From Halosimplex aquaticum (GTDB lineage Archaea > Halobacteriota > Halobacteria > Halobacteriales > Haloarculaceae), in contig NZ_CP118158.1 of the NCBI RefSeq assembly GCF_028747785.1, forward strand, positions 3,906,001 to 3,970,000: a DNA stretch of 64,000 bases, in the 5' to 3' direction. This document shows positions 16,528 through 25,616 of the stretch, in pieces. The position numbers and the translations under genes were made by a program. Position 1 is the stretch's first letter, and the number at the start of each line of letters is the position of its first letter. Below the pieces are notes generated by a model. That model worked only from the letters and a program-made list of their open reading frames with translations, had not been told where the DNA came from and did not search any database.

Positions 16528-17220
16528 TCAGTCGGCGTGGCCGGCCGTCCCGCAGCACGCCGGCGGGTCAGCGGGCGTCGTTTCGTCGGCGTCGCCGTCG
16601 GTGACCGACTCGTCGTCGATCGCTTCGGCATCCCGCCCCGACTCGGCACCGTCGTCGCCGACCTCCACGTCGTCCGCAATCGGTTCGCGCTCGGCCGCTT
16701 CTTCGTCGCCGTCCCGCTCGACCACTTTTGCCGGGTTCCCGACGACCGTCGCGCCGGCCGGCACGTCCTCGACGACGACCGCGCCCGCGCCGACGGTCGC
16801 GCCGTCGCCGATGGTGATGTCGCCCACGAGCGTCGACTGCGCGCCAAGCGTCACACCGTCGCCGACCGTCGGGTGGCGCTTGACCGGCCGCGGGTCGTCC
16901 CCGCCCAGCGTCACGCCGTGGTACATCGCCACGTCGTCTCCCACCTCGGCCGTCTCGCCGATGACGACGCCCATCCCGTGGTCGACGAAGACCCGCCGCC
17001 CGAGTTCGGCCCCGGGGTGGATCTCCACGCCGGTGAAAAAGCGGGCTACCTGGGAGACGAGTCGCGCGGTGAAGTGGAACTCGTGCGTCCAGAGCCAGTG
17101 AGCCAGCCGGTAGGCCCAGACGGCGTGCAGTCCGGCGTAGAGGAACACCTCGGTGGTACTCTTGGCGGCGGGGTCGGTCTCGCGGGCTGTGCGTACGTCC
17201 TCGCGGAGTCTGTCGAACAT
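16528..17220 (-). CDS. cysE: Serine O-acetyltransferase
   Basis: A 230-residue protein starting at the ATG at 17220. Residues 1-65 match the short N-terminal helical part, and residues about 66-165 form the left-handed beta-helix with hexapeptide repeats, including [10 protein letters not shown] and YHGVTLGG (catalytic His) and the GNPAK end. It makes O-acetylserine from serine and acetyl-CoA for cysteine synthesis. Residues 170-230 are an acidic low-complexity tail that ends with a Cys-Cys pair (222-223), absent from bacterial CysE. The upstream region carries an inverted repeat. Confidence 0.93.
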   Translation of the reverse strand: MFDRLREDVRTARETDPAAKSTTEVFLYAGLHAVWAYRLAHWLWTHEFHFTARLVSQVARFFTGVEIHPGAELGRRVFVDHGMGVVIGETAEVGDDVAMYHGVTLGGDDPRPVKRHPTVGDGVTLGAQSTLVGDITIGDGATVGAGAVVVEDVPAGATVVGNPAKVVERDGDEEAAEREPIADDVEVGDDGAESGRDAEAIDDESVTDGDADETTPADPPACCGTAGHAD

Positions 17221-17553
17221 GATGTGTCGGTGTGTGGATCGGTGAATCGAGCGGGCGATGCGAACGAGAAAGAGCGGGCGCTCAACAACAGCGACGCCGA
17301 ACAGTGTTCGGCTGGTCGGCACCCGTGCGACCGGACGAGCGCGAGCGCCCGTTGTGCATATCTCTCACTCGATTTCCCAGCGGCTTAAATCGTGCGACAC
17401 TCCCCGGAACCGTACGGTCTATCGATTCCCGGTCACTTGTCACCGAGAGTCGCTCGCTCAGAGTTGCTTCGACCGCGCTCGACAGTGAGTGCTGGAGGGA
17501 CGGAGCCTGCTCGCTAGCAGTCGGAACAGCAGTCGACAGCATGCGATGAAAGC
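17221..17553. other. Upstream region of cysE with inverted repeat; no gene seen
   Basis: No coding sequence here is convincing in either strand. A TATA-like ATTTAAG on the minus strand (17384-17390) would place the cysE start site near 17357 and give a leader of about 135 nt. Within that leader is the 15-nt inverted repeat CCGAACAGTGTTCGG (17297-17311), 7-bp arms around a single base, a possible operator. Confidence 0.4.
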
Positions 17554-17830
17554 CCTCGGCCCGCTCGGGACGCCGCGGCTCTCACGGTTCGCTTCGCTCA
17601 CCGTTCGAGCGGCCGTGGCGCTCCCGTCGGTCGCGCCACGCGCTCGCTGCGCGCGCTCACTTCGTTCGCGTGCTTACTTCCCCGGGGCGCCGCCGACCGG
17701 GCCTCGCCCTTTCAGTCCGCCAGGACCGCAACGCACAGGACGGCAGACGCCCTCACGCCTCCCCAACCGACTGCGCTTCTCGCTCACGCCGTTCGCTGCG
17801 ATGCTCATCCCTCGCACGACTACGTCGCGG
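17554..17830 (-). repeat. Haloarchaeal intergenic repeat module (copy B)
   Basis: Read on the minus strand, 17817-17701 begins GTGCGAGGGATGAGC, has a central CGGTTGGGGAGG and ends GGACTGAAAGGGCGAGGC. The same order occurs on the plus strand at 43266-43399. The flank out to 17547 reads GATGAAAGCCCTCGGCCCG on the plus strand, which pairs partly with the TGAAAGGGCGAGGCCCGG end, so the element is bounded by inverted TGAAAG ends. Internal GAACGAAGTGAGC-type simple repeats are present. No reading frame is supported. Confidence 0.55.
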
Positions 17831-17898
17831 CACGGAGGCCGCGACAGCGCGCGCCACAGCCGTTGACAGGCTGGTAAACGAAACGCCCGGTAACTGAA

Positions 17899-19056
17899 TC
17901 AGGCGATGCCTTTGCCGAGCAGTTCGCGGGCGATGATGTTCTTCTGGATCTCCGTGGTGCCCTCGTAGATCTGGGTAATCTTGGCGTCGCGGTAGAACCG
18001 CTCGACGTCGAAGTCGTTGACGTAGCCGGCGCCGCCGTGGATCTGGACGGCCTCGTCCGCGGCCTCGACCGCGACGCGGGAGGCGTACTCCTTGGCCATG
18101 GAGGCGAGCTGGGTGAGCTGGTCGTCGGCGTGGTCGACGCTCCAGGCGGACTTGTACGTCAGCTGCCGCGCGGCCTCGGTCTTGGTGTGCATGTCCGCGA
18201 GCTTGTGCTGAATGGCCTGGAACTCGCTGATGGACTGGCCGAACTGCTCGCGCTCCTGGGCGTAGTCGAGGGCGCGCTCGGCGGCGCCGCGGGCGATGCC
18301 GACGCCCTGAGCAGCGACGGCGGTACGGGTCTCGTCGAAGAACTGCATCAGCTGGAGGAACCCGGCGCCGCGAGTACCGACGAGGTTCTCCTCGGGGACG
18401 CGCACGTCGTCGAACAGCAGTTCCGCGGTGTCCGAGGCACGGATACCGAGCTTGCCGGTGATCTTCTCGGCCTCGAAGCCGTCCCGGTCCGACTCGACGA
18501 TGATCTGTGAGAAGCCGTTGTACCGGCCGTCGGCGTCCGGGTCGGTCTTGCAGAGGACGACGAAGAAGTCGCCGACCGACCCGTTCGTGATCCACATCTT
18601 GTTGCCGTTGATCACCCACTCGTCCCCGTCCTTCTCGGCCGTCGTGGAGACCGACGACACGTCAGAGCCCACGTCGGGTTCGCTGATGGCCGAGCCCATG
18701 ATGGCCTCGCCCTCGGCGACCGGCCGGAGGTACTCCTCTTTCTGCTCCTCGGTGCCGAACTCGACGAGCGCGTCGGCGCCGAAGGCGGCCGAGGAGATGG
18801 AGAGGCCGATACCCGGGTCGGCGGCGAACAGCTCCTCGACGATGACGATGTTCGTCAGGTAGTCGTAGCCGACGCCCCCGTATTCGAGGGGGATGTTCGA
18901 CCCGACCAGCCCCAGTTCCGCGGCCCGCTCGACCAGGTCGTGGGGGAACTTCTCTTCGGTATCGTACTCCGTCGCGACCGGCACGATCTCGTTCTCGGCG
19001 AAGCGGCGGACCTCGTCACGGACCTGTTTCTGCTCGTCTGAGAGCGCGAAGTCCAT
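17899..19056 (-). CDS. Acyl-CoA dehydrogenase
   Basis: A 385-residue flavoprotein of full family length. Residues 1-120 are the N-terminal helical domain, about 121-215 the beta domain with the KMWITNG segment, and about 230-385 the C-terminal helical domain with REQFGQ and QIHGGAGY. The catalytic glutamate is in the YEGTTEI segment near residue 370, the position used by short/medium-chain enzymes. It oxidises acyl-CoA to trans-2-enoyl-CoA, giving electrons to ETF. It is divergent from the next enzyme of beta-oxidation, with 114 nt between them. Confidence 0.95.
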   Translation of the reverse strand: MDFALSDEQKQVRDEVRRFAENEIVPVATEYDTEEKFPHDLVERAAELGLVGSNIPLEYGGVGYDYLTNIVIVEELFAADPGIGLSISSAAFGADALVEFGTEEQKEEYLRPVAEGEAIMGSAISEPDVGSDVSSVSTTAEKDGDEWVINGNKMWITNGSVGDFFVVLCKTDPDADGRYNGFSQIIVESDRDGFEAEKITGKLGIRASDTAELLFDDVRVPEENLVGTRGAGFLQLMQFFDETRTAVAAQGVGIARGAAERALDYAQEREQFGQSISEFQAIQHKLADMHTKTEAARQLTYKSAWSVDHADDQLTQLASMAKEYASRVAVEAADEAVQIHGGAGYVNDFDVERFYRDAKITQIYEGTTEIQKNIIARELLGKGIA

Positions 19057-19076
19057 GTGTCAATTGTCACCCGTTA

Positions 19077-19088
19077 GCATACATAACG
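19077..19088 (-). promoter_or_regulatory. TATA box of the acyl-CoA dehydrogenase gene
   Basis: TTATGTAT on the minus strand (19079-19086), centred 26-27 nt before the ATG at 19056, indicating a leaderless transcript. The spacer up to the divergent gene is AT-rich compared with its surroundings. Confidence 0.6.
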
Positions 19089-19170
19089 CTTCGTAATCAA
19101 CTATCAACTCGTCAACCGTTTCCTCACGAGAGAAACCTTGAAACGGCAGCCGAGAGACGATGCACACGCT

Positions 19171-21135
19171 ATGAACTTCGAGGATATCGAACAGGTCGCG
19201 GTATTGGGTGCCGGCAACATGGGCCACGGCATCGCCGAGGTCGCGGCCCTGGCGGGGTACGACGTGACGATGCGGGACATCAAAGAGGAGTTCGTCGAGG
19301 ACGGCTACGAAAACATCGAGTGGTCGCTCGGCAAGCTCGCCGAGAACGGCCAGATCTCCGAGGAGGAGGCCGACGAGGTCCTGCATCGGATCGAACCGCT
19401 CGTCGACTTCGAGGCCGCCGTCGCCGAGGCCGACGTGGTCATCGAGGCCGTCCCCGAGCGGATGGACGTCAAGAAGGACGTCTACGCCGAACTGGAAGAG
19501 TACGCCCCCGACGAGGCCATCGTCGCGACGAACACGTCGAGCCTCTCGATCACCGAACTCTCGGAGGTGACCGAGCGGCCCGAGCAGTTCTGCGGGATGC
19601 ACTTCTTCAACCCGCCCGTCCGGATGGCGCTGGTCGAGGTCATCCGCGGCGAGCACACCAGCGACGAGACGCTCGACGCCGTCGAGGAACTCGCCGAGGC
19701 CTTCGACAAGTCGCCCGTCCGCGTCCGCAAGGACTCGCCCGGCTTCATCGTGAACCGGGTGCTCGTCCCGCAGATGAACGAGGCGTGCTGGCTCGTCCAC
19801 GACGACGTCGCAACCGTCGCCGAGGTCGACTCGACGACGAAGTTCGACATGGGCCTCCCGATGGGCGCGTTCGAACTCGGCGACCAGGTCGGCCACGACG
19901 TGACCCTGCACGTCCTCGAGTACCTCCACGAGGTCCTCGGCGACGCCTACGAGCCCTGCCCGCTCCTCGAAGAGACCGTCGAGTCCGAGAAGCTCGGCAA
20001 GAAGACCGGCGAGGGCTTCTACGACTACGAGAACGGCGGCGTCGACATCCCTGCCGACGCCGGCCGCGACGACGTGGAGGCGCGCCTGCTCGCCGTGATG
20101 GCCAACGAGGTCGGCAAGCTCGTCCAGGACGACGTCGCCCCCGTCGGCGACATCGACGAGGCGATGATGCTCGGCGCCGGCTACCCCGAGGGTCCCGGCA
20201 AACGCGCCGACGCATACGGCCTCGACGACCTGATCGAGACGCTCGAATCGGCCCGCGAGGAGACCGGTGCGGCCCGCTACGAGGTCTCCGACGGCCTCCG
20301 GAACGCCGCGGAGGAGGGCGGCTTCTACGGCGGCGCGGAGGAAGGCGAGACCGTCTCCTTCGAGCAGATCGAGGTCGAGGTCGACGGAGCGGTCGGCCAC
20401 ATCACGCTCGACCGCCCGGCGCGGATGAACACGATCACCGTCCAGATGATCGACGAGATCGACGCCGCGCTCGACCAGTTCGACGCGGACGACGATGTGC
20501 GCGCCGTCATCCTCGAAGGCGGCGGCGACCGGGCGTTCTCCGCCGGGTTCGACGCCGCGAGCGCGGCGCCCGGCAGCGGGCTCGAAGCCAGCGAGATGTC
20601 CCGCAAGGGCCAGCAGGTGTTCGGCCGCCTCGAAGAGGTCGGGATGCCGGTCGTCGCGGCCGTCGACGGCTACTGCCTCGGCGGCGGCATGGAACTGGCG
20701 ACCGCCGCGGACATGCGCATCGCCAGCGAGGGCGCCCAGTTCGGCCAGCCCGAGCACAACCTCGGGCTCCTGCCTGGCTGGGGCGGTACCCAGCGACTGA
20801 AACACGTCGTCGGCGAGGGCCGCGCCAAGGAGATCATCTTCACCGCGCGCAACGACTACGACCCCGAGACGATGGCCGACTACGGCTTCGTCAACGAGGT
20901 CCTCGGCCCCGACGAGTTCGACGACCGCAAGTGGGAACTCGCCCGCGACCTGGCCGCCGGCCCGCCCATCGCCCAGAAGCTCACCAAGCGCGCGATGCTC
21001 GCCGGCCGCGACGACACCGACGCCGGTCTCGAGTACGAGGCCTCCGCCTTCGGTCACCTGTTCACGACCGACGACGTCTGGGAGGGCCTCGCCGCGTTCC
21101 AGCAGGACCGCGAGCCAGAGTTCGAAGGGAAGTAA
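19171..21135 (+). CDS. 3-hydroxyacyl-CoA dehydrogenase / enoyl-CoA hydratase fusion
   Basis: A 654-residue bifunctional beta-oxidation enzyme with the dehydrogenase first, opposite to bacterial FadB. Residues 1-185 form the NAD-binding domain (GAGNMGHGIAEVA near residue 13, catalytic His in MHFFNPP), about 186-385 the C-terminal dehydrogenase domain, and about 400-650 the crotonase domain with the oxyanion motif FSAGFDA, DGYCLGGGMELA and PEHNLGLLPGWGGTQ. It hydrates enoyl-CoA and oxidises the 3-hydroxyacyl-CoA. I use the ATG at 19171 because the preceding 11 in-frame residues are not conserved in style and the NAD motif then sits at the normal distance. It is divergent from acyl-CoA dehydrogenase. 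Confidence 0.95.
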   Translation: MNFEDIEQVAVLGAGNMGHGIAEVAALAGYDVTMRDIKEEFVEDGYENIEWSLGKLAENGQISEEEADEVLHRIEPLVDFEAAVAEADVVIEAVPERMDVKKDVYAELEEYAPDEAIVATNTSSLSITELSEVTERPEQFCGMHFFNPPVRMALVEVIRGEHTSDETLDAVEELAEAFDKSPVRVRKDSPGFIVNRVLVPQMNEACWLVHDDVATVAEVDSTTKFDMGLPMGAFELGDQVGHDVTLHVLEYLHEVLGDAYEPCPLLEETVESEKLGKKTGEGFYDYENGGVDIPADAGRDDVEARLLAVMANEVGKLVQDDVAPVGDIDEAMMLGAGYPEGPGKRADAYGLDDLIETLESAREETGAARYEVSDGLRNAAEEGGFYGGAEEGETVSFEQIEVEVDGAVGHITLDRPARMNTITVQMIDEIDAALDQFDADDDVRAVILEGGGDRAFSAGFDAASAAPGSGLEASEMSRKGQQVFGRLEEVGMPVVAAVDGYCLGGGMELATAADMRIASEGAQFGQPEHNLGLLPGWGGTQRLKHVVGEGRAKEIIFTARNDYDPETMADYGFVNEVLGPDEFDDRKWELARDLAAGPPIAQKLTKRAMLAGRDDTDAGLEYEASAFGHLFTTDDVWEGLAAFQQDREPEFEGK

Positions 21136-21170
21136 CGGCGTCCGCGCCGCGCATTTCTCTCGCTGTCTCG

Positions 21171-22586
21171 TCAGATCGGCGCGAGGTCGGCGACGACGCT
21201 GCGAGTCGCCGGCGACAGTAGGAGGACGCCGACGTAGACGGCCCCGCCGAGCGACGCCACGACGGCCAGCGAGAGCACCGAGGTCCGCGGGAGCAGCGGG
21301 GCGACGAGCGCGACGGTCGCGTACGTCACGACCCCGCCGACGGCCTGGAGGCCGAGTTCCCGCGGGACTGCCAGCGCGTCGACGTGCGTCCTGAGCACCA
21401 GCGCGCCGAGCGCCAGCCAGGCGGACTGTGCGGCGACGGTCGCGACGACGACGCCGACCGGCCCCGTGGCGAAGAAGGCCGCGACGCCGAGGAGCACGTC
21501 CAGGGCGAAACAGACGACCGACAGCCGGACGACGACGTCCGGGCGGTCGAGCCCCTTGAGCGCCGCGGCGACCGGCCGTGACTGGCTGACCAGCAACTGG
21601 TAGACGGCGAGGCCGACGAGGAACGGCGCTGCGCCCGCGTACGCCGGGCCGTACAGCGCCAGGACGACCCGTTCCGGGGCGGCGGCGACCGCGGCGAGCA
21701 TCGGGACGGCGAGGACGGACGAGTGCGCGAGCGCGTCCCGGATCACGCCGGCGACGCGCTCGTCGCTCCGGTGGCGGTCGCTGACCTGCGCCATCACGCC
21801 GGCGGCGGTCGCGCCGACGACGAACAGCGCGGGCGAACTGAGGTCGCGGGCGACGGTGAACCGGCCGGTGACCGCCGAGGTCGCCAGCCAGCCGAGCAGG
21901 ACGAGGTTGACGCGGTTCCACGTCTGCACGGTGGCCCGCTCGACGACGGCGTATCGCGCGTACCGCCAGAGCGATCGGAGCGTCGCTCGCTCGGGGATCG
22001 CCGGCCGGGCGACTGCACGCAACGGGTACTGGATGGCGAGCAGCGTCCCCCCGGTGAGACCGGCGGCCATGCCGGCCGCGCCGCCCAGGAGCGCGACCCC
22101 TCCGGCCTGCAGCAACACCGTCTGGACTCGATGGAGGAGGTCGTGGAACGTCTCGCGGTCGACGCGCCCGTCGGCGGTCATGACCACCTGTAGCGACTCG
22201 AAGGCGCCGAGCGACGCGAACAGCAGGGCGAACCACAGCCCGGCGTGGGAGACGCCGGTGAAGGCGACGAGCCAGTCGTCGGCGACCGCTCCGAGGATTC
22301 CGCCGGCGACGGCGGCGAGGATCGCCGTCAGGACGGTGGCGCCGACGGCCTCACCGGGCGGAACGGCGCCGCCGCTGATGCGTTTTTTCGCCGCCTCGCC
22401 GACGCCCGACACGGACCGGTTGCAGATCTCGGCGAGCGCATAGAGGAGGGCGTACGATCCGAAGGCGTCGGGGCCGAGCCGGCGCGCGAACAGGACGCTG
22501 CCGGCGAGCCCGACCGCGCCGATCGCCGCCTGGTACAGCGCCGCTCGCCCGACTTCCTGCCGGAGGTGGGTGGCGTTCTCGTCCAT
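21171..22586 (-). CDS. Polysaccharide/oligosaccharide flippase-like membrane protein
   Basis: A 471-residue protein with about 12-14 hydrophobic helices, starting at the ATG at 22586. The N-terminal segment FARRLGPDAFGSYALLYAL is the hallmark of the MATE-like Wzx/RfbX flippase family, followed by ISGG and a central LLGWLAT helix. Such proteins move lipid-linked glycans across the membrane, for surface glycoprotein or polysaccharide assembly. No glycosyltransferase genes are nearby; it ends the oxidase gene block on the same strand, 80 nt after subunit III, so it may be a readthrough passenger. Confidence 0.85.
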   Translation of the reverse strand: MDENATHLRQEVGRAALYQAAIGAVGLAGSVLFARRLGPDAFGSYALLYALAEICNRSVSGVGEAAKKRISGGAVPPGEAVGATVLTAILAAVAGGILGAVADDWLVAFTGVSHAGLWFALLFASLGAFESLQVVMTADGRVDRETFHDLLHRVQTVLLQAGGVALLGGAAGMAAGLTGGTLLAIQYPLRAVARPAIPERATLRSLWRYARYAVVERATVQTWNRVNLVLLGWLATSAVTGRFTVARDLSSPALFVVGATAAGVMAQVSDRHRSDERVAGVIRDALAHSSVLAVPMLAAVAAAPERVVLALYGPAYAGAAPFLVGLAVYQLLVSQSRPVAAALKGLDRPDVVVRLSVVCFALDVLLGVAAFFATGPVGVVVATVAAQSAWLALGALVLRTHVDALAVPRELGLQAVGGVVTYATVALVAPLLPRTSVLSLAVVASLGGAVYVGVLLLSPATRSVVADLAPI

Positions 22587-22665
22587 GGTATCGGCGTGTG
22601 CGTGTCCGCTGGCGCCCGACCGACCCGCGTGCTGTCGCGGCGACGTCGCCGCCGTCGACCGGGAC

Positions 22666-23436
22666 TCACGGCCAGACGCGGACGCCGACGTACAGCGTCG
22701 CGACAAGCACCAGCCAGACGGCGTCGACGAAGTGCCAGTACCGGCCGACCGCCGCCGCGGCCTGTTCGCTCGCGGTTCCGCGGCGGCGGCCGACCGCGCG
22801 GAGCGCCGCCATCGCGCCGAGACCCCCCAGGACGTGCAGGCCGTGCAACCCGGTCAGCCCGTAGAACGCGGCGGCGTAGGCGCCGCTCGTCGGCGTGACG
22901 CCCGCCGCGTACAGCTCGTGGTACTCGCCGGCCTGGCCGACCAGGAAGAGGGCGCCCAGGCCGATGGTCACGGAGAGGTACCGATCGAATGCCCCGGTAC
23001 CGTCTCGCCGGGCCGCCGCGCGCGCCTCGTGGAGCGTGGCGCTACTGGCGAGGAGCACCAGCGTCGCGGCCAGCGTGGCCGGCGGCCTGATCGGCGGGAG
23101 CGGCCGGAGCGACCACGGCCCCGCCCAGAGGAACAGGAACGCGGCGAACGCGCAGCCGAACGTCGCCGCCTCGGTGACGAGGAACGCCGCGACGGCGACG
23201 TCGAGCGAGCGAGAGCGGGTCGGCTCGCCCGCTCCGGACAGCGTCCACCGGCAGACCCAGCCGCCGACGCCGACCGCGAGCGATCCGACGGCGAGCGCGG
23301 CCGCGACCGCGACGCTCCAGGGCGGGACCGCGTCGCCAAGCACGGCGAGCGCCGCCGTGGCGTACAGTCCGGCGACGCCCAGGGCCGTCGGGACCGGCCA
23401 GACGCTGGCCGCCTCGGCCGTCCCGTCGCCGGTCAT
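22666..23436 (-). CDS. coxC: Haem-copper oxidase subunit III
   Basis: A 256-residue protein with seven hydrophobic helices. Family marks are FLVTEAATFGCAF with the conserved Glu, GQAGEYHEL, FYGLTGLHGLHVLGG and YWHFVDAVWL. Subunit III stabilises the catalytic core and the proton uptake path. It overlaps the subunit II gene by 4 nt (ATGA), a coupled pair. The C-terminal VGVRVWP is a normal end. Confidence 0.94.
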   Translation of the reverse strand: MTGDGTAEAASVWPVPTALGVAGLYATAALAVLGDAVPPWSVAVAAALAVGSLAVGVGGWVCRWTLSGAGEPTRSRSLDVAVAAFLVTEAATFGCAFAAFLFLWAGPWSLRPLPPIRPPATLAATLVLLASSATLHEARAAARRDGTGAFDRYLSVTIGLGALFLVGQAGEYHELYAAGVTPTSGAYAAAFYGLTGLHGLHVLGGLGAMAALRAVGRRRGTASEQAAAAVGRYWHFVDAVWLVLVATLYVGVRVWP

Positions 23437-24206
23437 CAGCCGTTCGAGGAGCGCCCACGAACTGTTTCCGACGCCCGTGCGCGGCGCGTCCAGTTCTCGA
23501 ACCCGTCAGGCGAGCGGACCTCGGCGGTCGCGGTCATCTGCGAGTGGCCGACGCCGCAGAACTCGGTACACTGGACGCGGTACTCGCCGGTGCTCGTCGG
23601 CGTCGTCCGGACGTACGTGTACTGCCCGGGGAAGACGTCCTGTTTGAGCCCCAGCCCCGGGACGGAAAAGGAGTGAACCACGTCCCGCGAAGTCAATCGG
23701 ACAGTGACGGTCCGGTTCGTCGGCAGGACGAGCCTGTCGCTGGTGACGTTGGCCGCCGGGTATCGAAACGTCCAGTCCCACTGCGCTGCGGTCGCGTGGA
23801 CCACGACGACGCCGTCGTCGCCGGCGGCGCCCTCGCCGACCGCCGGCCCGACGGCGGCCGTCTGGAGCATCGCCTGGTAGGAGAGGACGCCGACGAGGAC
23901 GAACAGCGCCCCGACCGCGACGGTCCAGCCGACTTCGAGCCACCGCCGCTCGGTGACCGGGGCGGCCGGCCCGTCGCCGGTGAACCTGACGACCGCGTAG
24001 GCCAGGGCGCCCTCGAAGAGGATCGCGGCGGGGAGCCCGACCGCCAGCAGCGTCCGGTGGAGCGACCGGCGGAGCGCCTCCGTCGTCGAGTCGTAGGCGC
24101 CCCGCGTCGCCACGACCGCGAGGACGAGCCCCGACAGTCCGGCCGCGACGACCGTCGCGACCGCGATCGTTCGGGCCAGCCGATCGGCGTCGAGAGCGCC
24201 TCTCAT
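23436..24206 (-). CDS. coxB: Haem-copper oxidase subunit II (CuA)
   Basis: A 256-residue protein. Two to three N-terminal hydrophobic helices (about 10-35, 50-72, 93-115) anchor a periplasmic-side cupredoxin domain (about 130-235). All CuA ligands are present: His178, Cys213, Glu215, Cys217, His221 and Met224 in the QCTEFCGVGHSQM stretch. The aromatic entry site QWDWTFRYP is at 142-150. It takes electrons, likely from a halocyanin, and passes them to subunit I. Cytochrome c binding is not needed in halophiles. Confidence 0.96.
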   Translation of the reverse strand: MRGALDADRLARTIAVATVVAAGLSGLVLAVVATRGAYDSTTEALRRSLHRTLLAVGLPAAILFEGALAYAVVRFTGDGPAAPVTERRWLEVGWTVAVGALFVLVGVLSYQAMLQTAAVGPAVGEGAAGDDGVVVVHATAAQWDWTFRYPAANVTSDRLVLPTNRTVTVRLTSRDVVHSFSVPGLGLKQDVFPGQYTYVRTTPTSTGEYRVQCTEFCGVGHSQMTATAEVRSPDGFENWTRRARASETVRGRSSNG

Positions 24207-24291
24207 CTGTCGATGTCGTCGCGTCCGCTCGTCGCCGGTCGATCCGGTCGCGGTCCGGCCCGGCGGGAAGTCAGGCAGTTCGGGTCGAGCG

Positions 24292-25248
24292 TCACGCGTC
24301 GGCGCGCCACTCGTCGAGCATCGCCGAGTAGTGGTCGCGGATCGTGACGGCGCAGACGTCCGCGGCGTCGCTGATCTCGAGCTGGGTCAGCCCGGCCTCC
24401 TCGATGAGGCTCGCGGCGTACACCGCGGCGGCGGCCATTCCGGACGGGTGCTTGCCGACGTGGTAGTCGTCGCGTTTCGCCCGGTCCAGCAGGGACCGCG
24501 CCCGCCGCGTCACCGCGTCGCTCGCGTCGAGGTCCGAGGCGATGGACGCGACGTGGTCCGACGGGTCCGGCGGGCCGATCTCCAGCGAGAGCTCGCGGAT
24601 CGTCTCGCGGTACGCGCGGACGAACGACCGCCGGTCGACCCGGCTCGCCTCGGCGACGGTGTCGATCGTCAGCGGGAGGCCCTCGCTGCGGGCGGCCGCG
24701 TAGAGCGCCGCGCTCGCCGCCGCTTCGAGCGACCTGCCGCGCTGGACGCCGGCCTCGTGGGCGCGTCTGAACAGCACGCTGGCGACCTCGCGGACCGAGT
24801 CCGACAGGCCCACGGCAGAGGCCATCCGCTCCAGTTCGGAGAGGCCGAACTGGAGCGACCGCTCGGCCCCGTTGCGCGCCAGACAGCGGGCGTTCCAGGT
24901 CCGCAACCGCCGGATCCGGCTCAGTTTGCGCTGGGAGAGCCGGTTCCCGTTCGCGTCGCGCTCGCCGCCGTCGATGACCGTCGTCAGGCCCCGGTCGTGG
25001 AACCGGGGCGACGTCGGCGACCCGACGCGGCCGACGTCGGAGTCGTCCCCCGGGTCGGTCCGCGCCCGGTTGCTGACGAGGACGGTCTCGTCGACGACCA
25101 GCCCGCAGTCCCGACAGACGACTTCCCCCCGCGGTTCGTCCGTGCGGGTCGGGCCCCGGCACTCGGGGCAGGCGTCGCCGGCGCTGGTCGGTTCGTGCGT
25201 CGATTCGACTCGCTCGCGGCTCGTCGTGGATAGCTTTGTGGGTGACAT
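24292..25248 (-). CDS. tfb: Transcription initiation factor IIB, second copy inside the oxidase block
   Basis: A 318-residue TFB with zinc ribbon Cys27, Cys30, Cys45 and Cys48, a B-finger with SDVGRVGSP and two cyclin repeats. Against the TFB at 14572-15582 the first part differs: the WRAFN segment is replaced by a Thr/Asp-rich stretch and the ribbon is shorter. Haloarchaea use several TFBs to shape expression of gene sets. Its position 85 nt upstream of coxB and among the oxidase genes suggests that it steers this cluster or its response to metals or oxygen. That link is inferred. Confidence 0.95.
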   Translation of the reverse strand: MSPTKLSTTSRERVESTHEPTSAGDACPECRGPTRTDEPRGEVVCRDCGLVVDETVLVSNRARTDPGDDSDVGRVGSPTSPRFHDRGLTTVIDGGERDANGNRLSQRKLSRIRRLRTWNARCLARNGAERSLQFGLSELERMASAVGLSDSVREVASVLFRRAHEAGVQRGRSLEAAASAALYAAARSEGLPLTIDTVAEASRVDRRSFVRAYRETIRELSLEIGPPDPSDHVASIASDLDASDAVTRRARSLLDRAKRDDYHVGKHPSGMAAAAVYAASLIEEAGLTQLEISDAADVCAVTIRDHYSAMLDEWRADA

Positions 25249-25301
25249 AGTGCGGAGATCGCGCTCTCGCGTCGGCGCAGCTCGCGCGGATAGCGGGCGG
25301 C

Positions 25302-25616
25302 TCAGGGACCGTGCGCCGCCTTGTGTTCCTTGTACAGCACGCCGGTGAACAGGGCGAACGGGATCAGGCCGACCACGGTCAGCAACAGGCCGACCACCAG
25401 CAGCCCCGGGACGGACACGTGGACGAGGAAGTACGTGAGGACGCTGACGCCGGTGGCGATGAACGAGACGACGCTGACGATCACGAGGCCGAAGCTCAGC
25501 TTTCTGAGCCGCCAGGGCAGGTTCTCGGACTTGCGGAGCATCTGGATGAGGACGGCGATCGGCGGGATCGTCAGCGCGACGAGTTGCAACAGCGCGAGCG
25601 CGACGTCCAGGCTCAC
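25302..25616 (-). CDS. Small three-TM membrane protein in the oxidase block
   Basis: A 104-residue protein with three hydrophobic helices (about 5-25, 43-68, 70-92) and basic loops (RKSENLPWRLRK) that put the first loop on the cytosolic side. Its ATG overlaps the stop of the propeller gene upstream by 4 nt, so it is made together with that protein. It could be an extra oxidase subunit or the membrane anchor of the propeller; no family is recognised. Confidence 0.75.
   Translation of the reverse strand: MSLDVALALLQLVALTIPPIAVLIQMLRKSENLPWRLRKLSFGLVIVSVVSFIATGVSVLTYFLVHVSVPGLLVVGLLLTVVGLIPFALFTGVLYKEHKAAHGP

Noticed and set aside
17297-17311. CCGAACAGTGTTCGG resembles a bacterial LexA box
   Set aside because: Haloarchaea lack LexA and the gene (cysE) is not DNA-damage related, so I keep it only as an inverted repeat of unknown use.
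19060-22236. A long minus-strand open frame opposite the beta-oxidation fusion gene
   Set aside because: Same reason: the sense strand carries the dehydrogenase and crotonase motifs.
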